A stretch of 34,119 bases of DNA from an uncultured Eubacteriales bacterium (GCA_934636325.1 CAKUAK010000114.1:1-34119); one strand, 5' to 3'. Positions 7,916 to 16,106 are shown, counted from the stretch's first letter. A program made the numbers and translations. The notes: generated from the letters alone by a model not told the origin.

Positions 7916-9174
7916 TGGACAAGGACACATTATTATATAAAAGGCCCTTTGACGCCGACCCATATCTTGCGAGACTGGAGACGAATGTCACAGGCTGCCG
8001 CCCCTGCGAAGGCGGATTTGCCGTCACACTTGAGAGAACGATATTCTTCCCCCGCGGCGGCGGACAGCCCTGCGACGGCGGATATATCGACCTCCTGCCG
8101 GTCTCTGATGTATATGACGAAGGCGGAGAGATACTCCACATCCTGCCCCGCCCCTTCGAGCCGGGACAGGCCGTCACGCTGGAGATCGATCTTGCCGCCC
8201 GCCTGCGCCACATGAAGCACCATCTGGCACAGCATATCATCTCGGCCTGCATACACAAGCTCTATGGCATAGACACCGTCATATCCCGCATGGAAGAGGG
8301 CAGCTGCCATATAGAGCTGACCTCTTCCCTTACGCCCGAACAGCTGGCGGCAGCCGAGGAATACGCAAACGGGATCATAAAGGCCGACCTGCCGGTCACG
8401 ACCGATTATTATACCCCCGAAATCGCAAAGACCTTCCCCGTCCGCGGGAAGATTACTCCCCACGAGCTCATACGTCTTGTGACGATAGAGGGCTTTGACA
8501 TCAACGCCTGCGGCGGCACCCACTGCCGCTCCACCGGTGAGATAGGCGAGGCCGTCATAACCGGCTGCAAAGATGTGCGCGGCCAGTTCCGCATATATTA
8601 TTCGGCCGGGCTTGAAGCTGCCGAAAAGCGCAAAAAACGTCTTGCGCAGCTCCTCACCCTTCAAAACGCCTTCGGCTGCGAGGACCCGGAACATGGCCTT
8701 AACGCCGCGCTGCACGCAAAAGAAGAGGCCCGGAGGCTCGACGCCGAGACCCATGAGCTCCGGCAGCGTTTGCTCGAAAGCGACCTTCGCGCCCTCTCGG
8801 CATCATCCCTTCTCCCCGACGGGAGCCGCTTCGCCGCCGCTTTCATAGAATCGGAGGACACAAAGCATTACCGCGCCGTCTGCGAGGCCGCGGCGGCGGG
8901 CGAAAAGATACCGGTCATGATGGCCGTCGCCGGCGGACAGTCGATATCCCTCATATTCATGCGCCCCAAGGGCGACGGCCCCGACTTCGGCAAATGCCTG
9001 CGTGAGCTGACCTCGCGCTTCGGCGGCAAAGGCGGCGGCAGCCCGGTATCGGCCCAGGGCATGATCCCCCGCTCGGTCGAGGCCGAGGAAGCGATCAGAC
9101 ACATGTTCAAAGAGTTTTGCGGCAGACAGCCATCCTGTGGGCGCGCTGCGCCGGCTTCTGCTGAAAGAATATAA
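7915..9174 (+). CDS. AlaX-type alanyl-tRNA editing protein with DHHA1-like C-terminus
   Basis: Free-standing relative of the editing half of alanyl-tRNA synthetase, expected to hydrolyse Ser- or Gly-tRNA-Ala. Visible are the beta-barrel signature FFPRGGGQPCDGG (residues 45-57), the zinc-site HxxxH in HHLAQH (103/107) and CGGTH (199-203). A C-terminal extension with a coiled region and a Gly-rich end (FGGKGGGSP) resembles DHHA1. 419 residues fits the long AlaX class. The start is the ATG overlapping the HD-protein stop; only GAGG about nine bases upstream supports it, as expected for coupling. pncB starts 27 nt downstream. Confidence 0.88.
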   Translation: MDKDTLLYKRPFDADPYLARLETNVTGCRPCEGGFAVTLERTIFFPRGGGQPCDGGYIDLLPVSDVYDEGGEILHILPRPFEPGQAVTLEIDLAARLRHMKHHLAQHIISACIHKLYGIDTVISRMEEGSCHIELTSSLTPEQLAAAEEYANGIIKADLPVTTDYYTPEIAKTFPVRGKITPHELIRLVTIEGFDINACGGTHCRSTGEIGEAVITGCKDVRGQFRIYYSAGLEAAEKRKKRLAQLLTLQNAFGCEDPEHGLNAALHAKEEARRLDAETHELRQRLLESDLRALSASSLLPDGSRFAAAFIESEDTKHYRAVCEAAAAGEKIPVMMAVAGGQSISLIFMRPKGDGPDFGKCLRELTSRFGGKGGGSPVSAQGMIPRSVEAEEAIRHMFKEFCGRQPSCGRAAPASAERI

Positions 9175-9201
9175 AAAAACCCCGAAGGAGACGTTTTAAA
9201 A

Positions 9202-10647
9202 ATGGCTTTACACAATAACCTTTCGATGCTGACCGACTTTTACGAGTTTACGATGGCCAACGGCTATCTCAAAAGCGGCATCGCCGACACGGTTGCCTAT
9301 TTCGATATGTTCTTCCGAAATATTCCCGACGGCGGCGGATATGCCATCATGGCCGGCGTGGAGCAGCTGGTCGATTACCTCAAGAACCTCAGCTTCGACG
9401 ACGAGGATATCGAATACCTAAGAAGCAAGAACTGCTTCTGCGAGGAATTCCTTGAATATATTAGGAACTTTGAGTTCAAATGTGATGTATGGGCTGTGCC
9501 GGAAGGCAGCCCGATTTTCCCGGGTGAACCGATCGTAACGGTTCGCGGTCCGGTCATGCAGGCTCAGTTTGTCGAGACAATGGTGCTTCTGACCATCAAC
9601 CATCAGTGTCTTATTGCAACAAAGGCCAACCGCATGGTCCGCGCTGCCAACGGCAGAGCCGTCATGGAGTTCGGTTCTCGCCGCGCCCAGGGCGCCGACG
9701 GCGCTGTTCTCGGCGCAAGGGCGGCATTTATCGGCGGAGCCATCGGAACGGCCTGCGTCCTGTCGGATCAGCTCTTCGAGACCCCGGCGCTGGGCACCAT
9801 GGCCCACAGCTGGGTCCAGATGTTCCCCGACGAGTTCACCGCCTTCAAGGCCTATGCCGACGCATACCCCGACAGCTGTACCCTGCTGATCGACACATAT
9901 AATGTCCTTAAATCCGGCCTGCCCAACGCCATCCGCACGGCCAAAGAGGTCCTCGAACCCAAGGGTTACCGCCTCAAAGGCGTCCGCATCGACTCCGGCG
10001 ACATCGCATATCTCAGCAAACGCATCCGCGAGACCCTCGACAACCAGGGCATGGAGGACTGCGGCATTGTCGTTTCCAACTCGCTTGACGAATTCCTTAT
10101 CCGCGACCTGCTCATGCAGGGCGCAAAGATAAATTCTTTCGGCATCGGCGAGCGTCTCATCACCTCCAAGAGTGAGCCGGTCTTCGGCGGCGTTTACAAA
10201 CTGGTGGCCATCGAGGACGAAGAAGGCAATATCATCCCCAAAATTAAGATATCCGAAAATGTCGAGAAGATCACGACACCTCACTTCAAAAAGCTCTGGC
10301 GTTTGTCCAGCCGACGCGACGGCCATTATATTGCCGATGTCATTACCCTTCATGACGAGGTCATCGACGATACCAAGCCCTATACCATCTTCGACCCCAA
10401 CTTCACATGGAAGAAGCAGACCCTTGACAACTTCAAGGCCGAGCCTGTCATGGAACAGCTCTTTGAGGGCGGAAAATGCGTGTATACTCCCCGCACGATG
10501 ACAGAGATACGCGAATATTGTAAAGACACGACCTGCCGTCTGTGGGGAGAGGTTACAAGGTTTGAAAACCCCCATCCCTATTACGTTGACCTTTCGCAGA
10601 AACTGTGGAACATCAAAAACGACCTGCTTCAGGAAAAGAGCCTTTAA
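9202..10647 (+). CDS. pncB: Nicotinate phosphoribosyltransferase
   Basis: Makes nicotinate mononucleotide from nicotinate and PRPP with ATP hydrolysis (Preiss-Handler salvage of NAD). 481 residues. The family opening LTDFYEFTMANGY is at residues 10-22; EFGSRRAQG (nicotinate/phosphate binding) and the RIDSGDIAYLS region are intact. AAGGAGA lies about 11 bases before the ATG. Probably co-transcribed with the two upstream genes. After the stop, the direct repeat CCGGCCGACA (10648 and 10674 regions) is visible, but no convincing terminator. Confidence 0.95.
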   Translation: MALHNNLSMLTDFYEFTMANGYLKSGIADTVAYFDMFFRNIPDGGGYAIMAGVEQLVDYLKNLSFDDEDIEYLRSKNCFCEEFLEYIRNFEFKCDVWAVPEGSPIFPGEPIVTVRGPVMQAQFVETMVLLTINHQCLIATKANRMVRAANGRAVMEFGSRRAQGADGAVLGARAAFIGGAIGTACVLSDQLFETPALGTMAHSWVQMFPDEFTAFKAYADAYPDSCTLLIDTYNVLKSGLPNAIRTAKEVLEPKGYRLKGVRIDSGDIAYLSKRIRETLDNQGMEDCGIVVSNSLDEFLIRDLLMQGAKINSFGIGERLITSKSEPVFGGVYKLVAIEDEEGNIIPKIKISENVEKITTPHFKKLWRLSSRRDGHYIADVITLHDEVIDDTKPYTIFDPNFTWKKQTLDNFKAEPVMEQLFEGGKCVYTPRTMTEIREYCKDTTCRLWGEVTRFENPHPYYVDLSQKLWNIKNDLLQEKSL

Positions 10648-10665
10648 CCGGCCGACAATTTCCGC

Positions 10666-10694
10666 TTATAATTCCGGCCGACAGAGGCTATAAT
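10666..10694 (+). promoter_or_regulatory. Possible promoter for the small Cys-rich protein
   Basis: Consensus TATAAT at 10689-10694 with a poor -35 (TTATAA) 17 nt upstream. It may simply be chance in a short gap. Confidence 0.3.
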
Positions 10695-10732
10695 CTGTTT
10701 AACCATCCCAACCGCAAGGAGGCGGCATCCGA

Positions 10733-10936
10733 ATGCTTTTCAGCAAGGATATAAGAAAAATATGCGCACTGTGCGAGAACGCCACGGATATCGACGAAGA
10801 GACGATACTCTGCCGTAAAAAGGGCCCGATGGCCTGCACCGACACCTGCCGCCGCTTCAAATACGATCCCCTGCGGCGCAAGCCCTCTCAGCCCGCGCCA
10901 CTGAAAAGTTTTTCGGCAAAGGATTTCCAGCTTTAA
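10733..10936 (+). CDS. Small Cys-rich protein of unknown function (clostridial type)
   Basis: 67 residues, soluble and basic, with four Cys: CALC (12-15), C28 and C36 or C40 in ILCRKKGP...DTCRRFKYDPL. I recognise the arrangement CALCE...CRKKG...CRRFKYDP as a conserved small protein seen widely in Clostridia, of unknown function. The Cys spacing suggests metal binding (inference). AAGGAGG lies about ten bases before the ATG. It is followed by a strong bidirectional terminator and appears to be monocistronic or the last gene after pncB. Confidence 0.8.
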   Translation: MLFSKDIRKICALCENATDIDEETILCRKKGPMACTDTCRRFKYDPLRRKPSQPAPLKSFSAKDFQL

Positions 10937-10956
10937 AATATCTTATTATACAAAAT

Positions 10957-10986
10957 CACCCCGCGGGAACCGATTCCCGCGGGGTG
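10957..10986. terminator. Bidirectional terminator
   Basis: Perfect 13-bp stem CACCCCGCGGGAA/TTCCCGCGGGGTG with a 4-nt loop. It is followed by TCTTATTTTT on the plus strand and ATTTTGTAT on the minus strand. It serves the converging small Cys-rich gene and the NUDIX gene. Confidence 0.9.
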
Positions 10987-11008
10987 TCTTATTTTTATCT
11001 CAAATATA

Positions 11009-11527
11009 TCAGTCGGCGGCGATGCCGTTTTCGAGTATATCGTGCAGGACGCTTATCTCTCTTCGCAGAAAGCCGTGGTCGAGTCTCTGCGCCGCCTTCA
11101 TGTTGCACCGGCAGGCCTCATACGGGTCGACCAGCTCAAGCTCAAGACCCAGCTTTTTCTCATAGGGCTCAAGCCTCTGCGGGACCACCTTTTTCTGCAC
11201 GCCGGCAAGATAATAATATGTGCGCTGGTCGAATATCTCACGCTCGTAAATGCTTTTGCGTACCTCGCGGAATACCCCGTATTCCCTTATCGAAGCATGG
11301 ACGACGACCAGTCCGGCCTCCTCCCGCGTTTCGCGGATAAGGGCGGCGATCCGGCTCTCTCCCCGCTTGACGCCGCCGCCGGGGAAGAGATAGAAGCCCT
11401 CCTTCCGGCTTTTAACCATGGCAAGCCTGCCGTCCCCCATGGGTATTATCGCCCGTGAAGCATGGCGGACAAAGCGTCTCCAATGGGGATCGTAATTATG
11501 TTCGTCCCACACCCGGATGACCCTCAT
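11009..11527 (-). CDS. NUDIX hydrolase
   Basis: 172 residues. The NUDIX box Gx5Ex7REUxEExGU is complete at residues 51-73 (GVKRGE ... RETREEAGL), so the metal-dependent pyrophosphohydrolase site is intact. The substrate (nucleoside diphosphate derivative or mutagenic nucleotide) cannot be told from sequence. I chose the ATG at 11527, with AGGTGGG about five bases upstream, over the GTG at 11536 that lies inside that site. It diverges from the damaged ABC binding-protein gene, only about 85 nt away. Confidence 0.88.
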   Translation of the reverse strand: MRVIRVWDEHNYDPHWRRFVRHASRAIIPMGDGRLAMVKSRKEGFYLFPGGGVKRGESRIAALIRETREEAGLVVVHASIREYGVFREVRKSIYEREIFDQRTYYYLAGVQKKVVPQRLEPYEKKLGLELELVDPYEACRCNMKAAQRLDHGFLRREISVLHDILENGIAAD

Positions 11528-11611
11528 GACGCCCACCTGCCTTTTCCTGTATATTGCGCAAACCTCTGATAATTTATTTTATAACAGCAGCGGGAAAAAA
11601 GCAACCGATAA

Positions 11612-12400
11612 GACCGCCTTCCAATCATACACATAAACAACACAGCTGCTGACAACAATAAGGATAACAACGCCGACAACAGCACAAATAACGATGCCAA
11701 CACAGAAAAGCGTGTCGTCACGATCGCTACCGGCGGCGACTACTATCCGTATACATATACAGAAAATGACGAGCTGGTCGGCTTCGACATCGACCTCTGG
11801 AACGAGATCGCCGAGCGCTGCAATTACGAGATCGAGTGGGTCATCGCCGATATGTCCGGCATGTTCGGCATGATCGACGCCGGTCAGGTCGATTTCGGCG
11901 CCCGCCAGATCACCATCACAAATGTCCGCAAAGAGAAGTATGACTTCACGGATGTTTATGTCTACAATCCCTATCGTCTTGTTGTTACCTCCGACAACGA
12001 CAGCATCCAGTCGATGGAAGACCTTTACGGCAAGAAGATCGTTTACAATCCCGTCTCCAGCAGCGGCGAATATATCGACCGTGTCGACCCCGACCAGAAG
12101 ATCGAACGCGTCACCCTTCAGGGCGGCAGCGCGCTTCAGGAGGTCGCTCTCGGCCGTATCGACGCCTGCCTTGCCAACGCCACCATCTTTGACGCTCTGA
12201 AGGAAAAGGGCGGATATGACCTCAAGCAGGTCGGCGACGTTCAGTTCTATGAGCAGGATGCTTATCCCTGCCTTAAAGGCTCTGCCGCTTCCGAGCTGAT
12301 CCCCGAGATCAACAAGGCCATGGCCGACATCCGTTCCGAGGGCCTGCTCTCCGAGATGGCTCTCAAATGGGTCGGCACAGACGTATCGGTCGAGAACTGA
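11612..12400 (+). pseudogene. Polar amino-acid ABC transporter substrate-binding protein, 5' end missing
   Basis: The frame encodes a family 3 solute-binding domain: VVTIATGGDYYPYTY, then GFDIDLWNEIAERCNYEIEW, then FGARQITITNVRKEKYDFTD, ending VSVEN with TGA at 12398. The frame is closed upstream by TAA at 11609-11611, and no ATG, GTG or TTG precedes 11852, which is well inside the folded domain. The Asn/Asp-rich linker normally found after a lipobox is present (AADNNKDNN from 11645), but the hydrophobic signal peptide and lipobox Cys are absent. The gene is therefore 5'-truncated or the sequence has a local deletion. Permease and ATPase genes follow intact. Likely substrate class: glutamine, cystine or similar. 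Confidence 0.8.
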
Positions 12401-12424
12401 TAATTCGGACAATAGGAAAAACAC

Positions 12425-13090
12425 ATGCTGTTCAAATTTGACTATTTTGTCGAACTCATATTCAAGGTCTTCGGATATGTCGGCGTGACCCTCAGGCTGG
12501 CGTTCGTAACGCTTATCATCGCCTTTATACTCGCGCTGGCGCTTGCCATCATAAGGCATTACGAGGTCCCGGTCTTAAATAACATCAGCAAGGTTTACGT
12601 CTCGTTTTTCCGTTCCACACCGTATATTTCGCAGCTTTTTCTCTTCTATTTCGGCCTTGCGCAGATATTCCCGTTCGTCAGGACGATGAGCAGCAGCGCT
12701 GCCCTTATAATCACCCTTGCCGCCAACTCTTCGGCATTCATGTGCGAAAGCATACGCGGCAGCTTTCTTTCGGTCGATAAGGGTCAGATAGAGGCCGCCC
12801 AGGCGATGGGAATGACCAACTTGCAGATGATGCGCCGGGTCATCCTGCCGCAGGCCATCCGCGTGGCCATCCCCCCGCTGTCCAATAACTTCATATCGCT
12901 TACCAAAAGCACGTCGATCGGCTTCACCGTCGGCGTAGTCGATATGATGGGCAAGGCCAAGCTGGAGGCTGCCAACAGCTTCCGCTTCACAGAGGCCTAT
13001 GCGGCCGCGCTGGTCGTATACTGGATAGTCATCGCCATTCTGACGATGTTCCAGTCCAAGATAGAAGCCAAGCTCAAGCAAAGCTATTGA
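12425..13090 (+). CDS. Amino-acid ABC transporter permease (HisM/GlnP family)
   Basis: Inner-membrane subunit of a polar amino-acid importer, 221 residues with about five membrane helices. The EAA loop that contacts the ATPase reads EAAQAMGMTNLQMMRRVILP followed by QAIR. The gene starts 24 nt after the binding-protein stop; AGGAAAA precedes the ATG. Only one permease gene is present, so it probably forms a homodimer, as in TcyB-type systems. Confidence 0.93.
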   Translation: MLFKFDYFVELIFKVFGYVGVTLRLAFVTLIIAFILALALAIIRHYEVPVLNNISKVYVSFFRSTPYISQLFLFYFGLAQIFPFVRTMSSSAALIITLAANSSAFMCESIRGSFLSVDKGQIEAAQAMGMTNLQMMRRVILPQAIRVAIPPLSNNFISLTKSTSIGFTVGVVDMMGKAKLEAANSFRFTEAYAAALVVYWIVIAILTMFQSKIEAKLKQSY

Positions 13091-13103
13091 TTTAATAATG
13101 AAG

Positions 13104-13138
13104 CAGGCCCTCCGATATTGACCATATCAGTGGGCCTG
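13104..13138 (+). terminator. Hairpin between permease and ATPase genes
   Basis: CAGGCCC pairs with GGGCCTG. An inner GATAT/ATATC stem follows after a 3-nt internal bulge, then TTTCTG. It looks like a weak terminator or attenuator within the ABC operon. Confidence 0.45.
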
Positions 13139-13170
13139 TTTCTGTAAAGTCTTTGATAAGGTGTGAACAT

Positions 13171-13908
13171 ATGATCAAAATAGAGAATCTGTACAAAAGC
13201 TTCAATGAGCTCGAGGTTCTGAAGGGTGTCGACCTCGAGGTCAAGCGCGGAGAGGTCGTCGCCGTTATCGGCCCCTCGGGAACGGGAAAATCCACCCTTT
13301 TGAGATGTATCAATTATCTCGAAAAGCCAGACAAGGGCATCATCACCATCGGCGATGTGGCTGTCGACTCCGCAAATCACACAAAAAAGCAGGTGCGCGA
13401 TCTGCGCCTCAAAACCGCCATGGTGTTTCAGAGCTATAACCTCTTCAAGAACATGACCGTCCTGCAAAACGTCATGGAGCCGCTGGTCACGGTCAAAAAT
13501 GTCGACAAGGCAACAGCCGAAAAGGCCGCCCTTGCCATGATCGAGAAGGTCGGTCTGCTGGACAAGAAGGATCAGTATCCTTCGAAGCTCTCGGGCGGAC
13601 AGCAGCAGAGAGCCAGCATCGCCCGCGCCGTCGTTGTCGATCCCGACCTCATGCTCTTCGACGAGCCGACCTCGGCCCTCGACCCCGAGCTGGTATCCGA
13701 GGGCCTTAACGTCATCAAAGAGCTGGCGGCCAACCATCGCACGATGCTGATCGTCACCCACGAGATGCGCTTTGCCCGCGAGGCAGCCGACCGAATCATA
13801 TTCATGGACGGCGGCGTCATCGTCGAGCAGGGCACGCCGGAAGAGATATTCGACAACCCCCAGAATCCCCGCACAGTCAAGTTCCTCAATAAGCTGGGCG
13901 CAAGATAA
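13171..13908 (+). CDS. Amino-acid ABC transporter ATP-binding protein (GlnQ family)
   Basis: Cytoplasmic ATPase of the importer, 245 residues. Walker A GPSGTGKST at residues 34-42, Q-loop VFQSYNLF, signature LSGGQQQR, Walker B LMLFDEPTSALD and switch His in VTHEM are all intact. I start at the ATG at 13171, where the family begins (MIKIENLYKSF) and AAGGTG lies about eight bases upstream; the frame extends to a TTG at 13153. Confidence 0.95.
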   Translation: MIKIENLYKSFNELEVLKGVDLEVKRGEVVAVIGPSGTGKSTLLRCINYLEKPDKGIITIGDVAVDSANHTKKQVRDLRLKTAMVFQSYNLFKNMTVLQNVMEPLVTVKNVDKATAEKAALAMIEKVGLLDKKDQYPSKLSGGQQQRASIARAVVVDPDLMLFDEPTSALDPELVSEGLNVIKELAANHRTMLIVTHEMRFAREAADRIIFMDGGVIVEQGTPEEIFDNPQNPRTVKFLNKLGAR

Positions 13909-13915
13909 CAAAGCA

Positions 13916-13944
13916 AAAAGCCGCGGCATCTGCCGCGGCTTTTC
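13916..13944. terminator. Bidirectional terminator
   Basis: Stem GCCGCGGCA/TGCCGCGGC flanked by AAAA and TTTT. It is followed by CTTA on the plus strand and a T-run on the minus strand, separating the converging ABC operon and obgE. Confidence 0.85.
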
Positions 13945-13958
13945 TTATACCGTGTATA

Positions 13959-15233
13959 TCAGAAGATATATTCAAACTGGATGCCGCCGACATCGACGGT
14001 ATCCTTTTCCTGTATCCCGGCTTCCTCAAGGCGGTCGAATATCCCGGCCTTGCGCAGTACGCGTTCGAAATACATTCTCGATTCATAATCATCAAAGTTG
14101 ACCGATGCGACGATCTTATCGATCCATCTTCCGGTGACGACATATACCCCGTCGACCACCGAGATATCGACGTCGCGCTCGTCGGGTATCTCCTCCTGAA
14201 GAGGCACATATTCGGGTTCAAATACGGTGACGGGCGGCAGCTTCTGAAGCTCGTTGTATATAACGCCGACAAGCTCCCTTACCCCCTGCATCGAGGCCGC
14301 CGAAAGGGTCATAAAGAGATACCCCTCTTCCTCGGCGCGGGCCTTCAGGCGTTCGAGATTATCGCTGTCCTCGGGCAGGATATCGCATTTATTGGCGACT
14401 ACTATCTGCGGGCGCTGGGCCAGCGCCGGGCTGTAATGTGAAAGCTCGCCGTTTATCGTCTCGAGGTCCTCTACGGGGTCTCTGCCCTCGCTGCCCGAAA
14501 CGTCGATCATATGGACCAGCAGCCGGCAGCGGTCGATATGCCGCAGGAAGTCGTGGCCGAGTCCTGCCCCGTCGGCGGCGCCCTCTATGATGCCGGGGAT
14601 ATCGGCCATGACGAAGGACGCTCCCTCGTCGACATATACGACGCCGAGGTTGGGGCTGAGGGTCGTAAAGTGATAGTTGGCTATCTTCGGCCTTGCCGCC
14701 GAGCAGACCGAAAGGAAGGTCGATTTGCCGACATTGGGGAAGCCGACAAGACCGACATCGGCGATCAGCTTGAGCTCAAGGGTGATATAAAGCTCCTGCC
14801 CGGGCATGCCGGGACGGGCAAAACGGGGGGCCTGCCTTGTCGGTGTGGCAAAGTGGACATTGCCCCAGCCGCCCTTGCCGCCTCTTGCGGCGACATACGG
14901 CTGGTCATCCGACATATCGTGTATGAGCAGGCCGGTCTCGGCGTCCTTGATAAGGGTGCCGCGGGGAACGCGGATAACGATATCCTTCCCCGCCTTGCCG
15001 AAGGATTTCTTCGTGCCGCCCATCTCGCCGTCCGGGGCGACGTATTTCCTTTTCATTCTGAAATCGAGAAGGGTCGAAAGGTTATCGTCGACAACAAATA
15101 CAACGTCGCCGCCCTTGCCGCCGTCGCCGCCGTCGGGCCCGCCGGCCGCGATATATTTCTCGCGGTGGAAGGATACCCTTCCGTCGCCGCCCTTGCCCGA
15201 CCGTATCCTGATTTTTACAAGATCTACAAACAT
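13959..15233 (-). CDS. obgE: GTPase Obg (ribosome assembly, CgtA)
   Basis: Essential GTPase of 50S maturation and stress signalling. Three domains: the Gly-rich Obg fold (about 1-158; GGDGRVSFHREKY, GGDGGKGGDV), the G domain with GFPNVGKS (G1), DIPGIIEGA (G3) and NKCD (G4), and a C-terminal OCT domain from about residue 355 that is typical of Bacillota Obg. 424 residues. The ATG at 15233 has GGAGG six bases upstream; the frame extends to 15287. Third gene of rplU-rpmA-obgE, separated from rpmA by a terminator. Confidence 0.97.
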   Translation of the reverse strand: MFVDLVKIRIRSGKGGDGRVSFHREKYIAAGGPDGGDGGKGGDVVFVVDDNLSTLLDFRMKRKYVAPDGEMGGTKKSFGKAGKDIVIRVPRGTLIKDAETGLLIHDMSDDQPYVAARGGKGGWGNVHFATPTRQAPRFARPGMPGQELYITLELKLIADVGLVGFPNVGKSTFLSVCSAARPKIANYHFTTLSPNLGVVYVDEGASFVMADIPGIIEGAADGAGLGHDFLRHIDRCRLLVHMIDVSGSEGRDPVEDLETINGELSHYSPALAQRPQIVVANKCDILPEDSDNLERLKARAEEEGYLFMTLSAASMQGVRELVGVIYNELQKLPPVTVFEPEYVPLQEEIPDERDVDISVVDGVYVVTGRWIDKIVASVNFDDYESRMYFERVLRKAGIFDRLEEAGIQEKDTVDVGGIQFEYIF

Positions 15234-15295
15234 ATTGATCCTCCATCGGCCTGCGGCGCTGTCCGCCGCGGCGGCCGGTATGAACATATACTGCC

Positions 15296-15325
15296 AAAAA
15301 GGAACGGACGATATACGCCCGTTCC
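15296..15325 (-). terminator. Terminator between rpmA and obgE
   Basis: On the minus strand GGAACGG pairs with CCGTTCC around an 11-nt loop and is followed at once by TTTTT (15296-15300). It likely reduces read-through from the ribosomal protein genes into obgE. Confidence 0.65.
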
Positions 15326-15345
15326 TTCAAAAGAATGATTTTCTT

Positions 15346-15600
15346 TTACTGGGGATAGACCGAAACCTGCTTGCGGTCTCTTCCGAGTCTTTCAAAACGT
15401 ACGCTGCCGTCTACCAGAGCAAACAGTGTATCATCGCTTCCGCGGCCTACGTTAGTGCCGGGATGGATCTTTGTGCCGCGCTGACGAACGAGGATGTTGC
15501 CGGCCAGAACGAACTGACCGTCGCCGCGCTTGGCGCCGAGGCGCTTAGCCTTTGAATCACGGCCGTTTTTAGTCGAGCCGCCGCCCTTTTTATGAGCCAT
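15346..15600 (-). CDS. rpmA: 50S ribosomal protein L27
   Basis: 84 residues, complete, starting MAHKKGGGSTKNGRDSKAKR. It reaches into the peptidyl transferase centre. Unlike most Bacillota L27 it has no extra N-terminal segment of about nine residues for cleavage by the Prp protease, and no prp gene lies between rplU and rpmA, where it usually sits. AGGTG precedes the ATG. Co-transcribed with rplU upstream. Confidence 0.98.
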   Translation of the reverse strand: MAHKKGGGSTKNGRDSKAKRLGAKRGDGQFVLAGNILVRQRGTKIHPGTNVGRGSDDTLFALVDGSVRFERLGRDRKQVSVYPQ

Positions 15601-15651
15601 TAGTTACACCTCCGATTTAATGAGTGATATATGAGAAATAATAAACGGTAA

Positions 15652-15945
15652 TTAAGCCTCGATCTTCTCGATGGTTACCTTGGTGTAGGGCTGCCTGTGG
15701 CCCTGACGCCTTCTGTAATTCTTCTTGGCCTTATACTTGAAGACACGGATCTTCTTCTGCTTGCCGGTCTTGACGACCTTGCCGGTCACCTAGCCCGAGC
15801 CGATAGATATCTTGCCCTCTTCGCCTGTCATGACTGTCTCGAACGAGACCTCAGCGCCATCCTCTGCATCGAGCTTCTCGACATAGATGGTGTCGCCCTC
15901 GGAAACCTTATACTGCTTTCCGCCTGTTACGATTACTGCGTACAT
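15652..15945 (-). pseudogene. rplU: 50S ribosomal protein L21 with an in-frame TAG
   Basis: The frame opens MYAVIVTGGKQYKVSEGDTI with GGAGAGGTG before the ATG at 15945, a normal L21 start. After 51 codons (GKISIGSG) it meets TAG at 15790-15792. The same frame then continues without further stops for 45 codons of conserved C-terminal L21 (VTGKVVKTGK, KYKAKKNYRRRQGHRQPYTK) to TAA at 15652. Compared with the family, about five residues around P-x-V-x-G-A are also missing just before the TAG. TAG is an ordinary stop elsewhere in this window (rnj, GGDEF gene, csoR-like gene). Both halves are well conserved, so a sequencing or assembly error, or a very recent lesion, is more likely than an old pseudogene. 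Confidence 0.85.
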
Positions 15946-16031
15946 CAACTGCACCTCTCCTTCATTATGGGCTCGCTCCTGGGGTGAGACAAGCTGCTTC
16001 CGCGCCATATGGCGCACCCGTTCAATGCGGC
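15946..16031 (-). promoter_or_regulatory. rplU leader, possible L21 autoregulatory leader
   Basis: About 85 nt of 5' leader with a perfect GCGCC-ATAT-GGCGC hairpin (16002-16015) before the ribosome binding site. Ribosomal-protein leaders upstream of rplU are known in Bacillota; whether this is one needs a covariance-model search. Confidence 0.3.
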
Positions 16032-16037
16032 TTTGTC

Positions 16038-16066
16038 AGTATAGCATGTACTTCTTTATTTGTCAA
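16038..16066 (-). promoter_or_regulatory. Promoter of rplU-rpmA(-obgE)
   Basis: On the minus strand consensus TTGACA (16061-16066), a 17-nt spacer, TATACT (16038-16043). Confidence 0.85.
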
Positions 16067-16106
16067 GTCCTGTATATTTTTAAAGGGGCATTTCTTTATG
16101 TTCCGC

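Noticed and set aside
11579..12559. A 326-codon minus-strand frame opposite the damaged binding protein
   Set aside because: The plus strand clearly encodes a solute-binding domain; the opposite frame has no recognisable motif and spans the permease start.
15790..15792. TAG in rplU as evidence of a changed genetic code
   Set aside because: TAG is the natural stop of rnj, the GGDEF gene and the CsoR-like gene in the same window.
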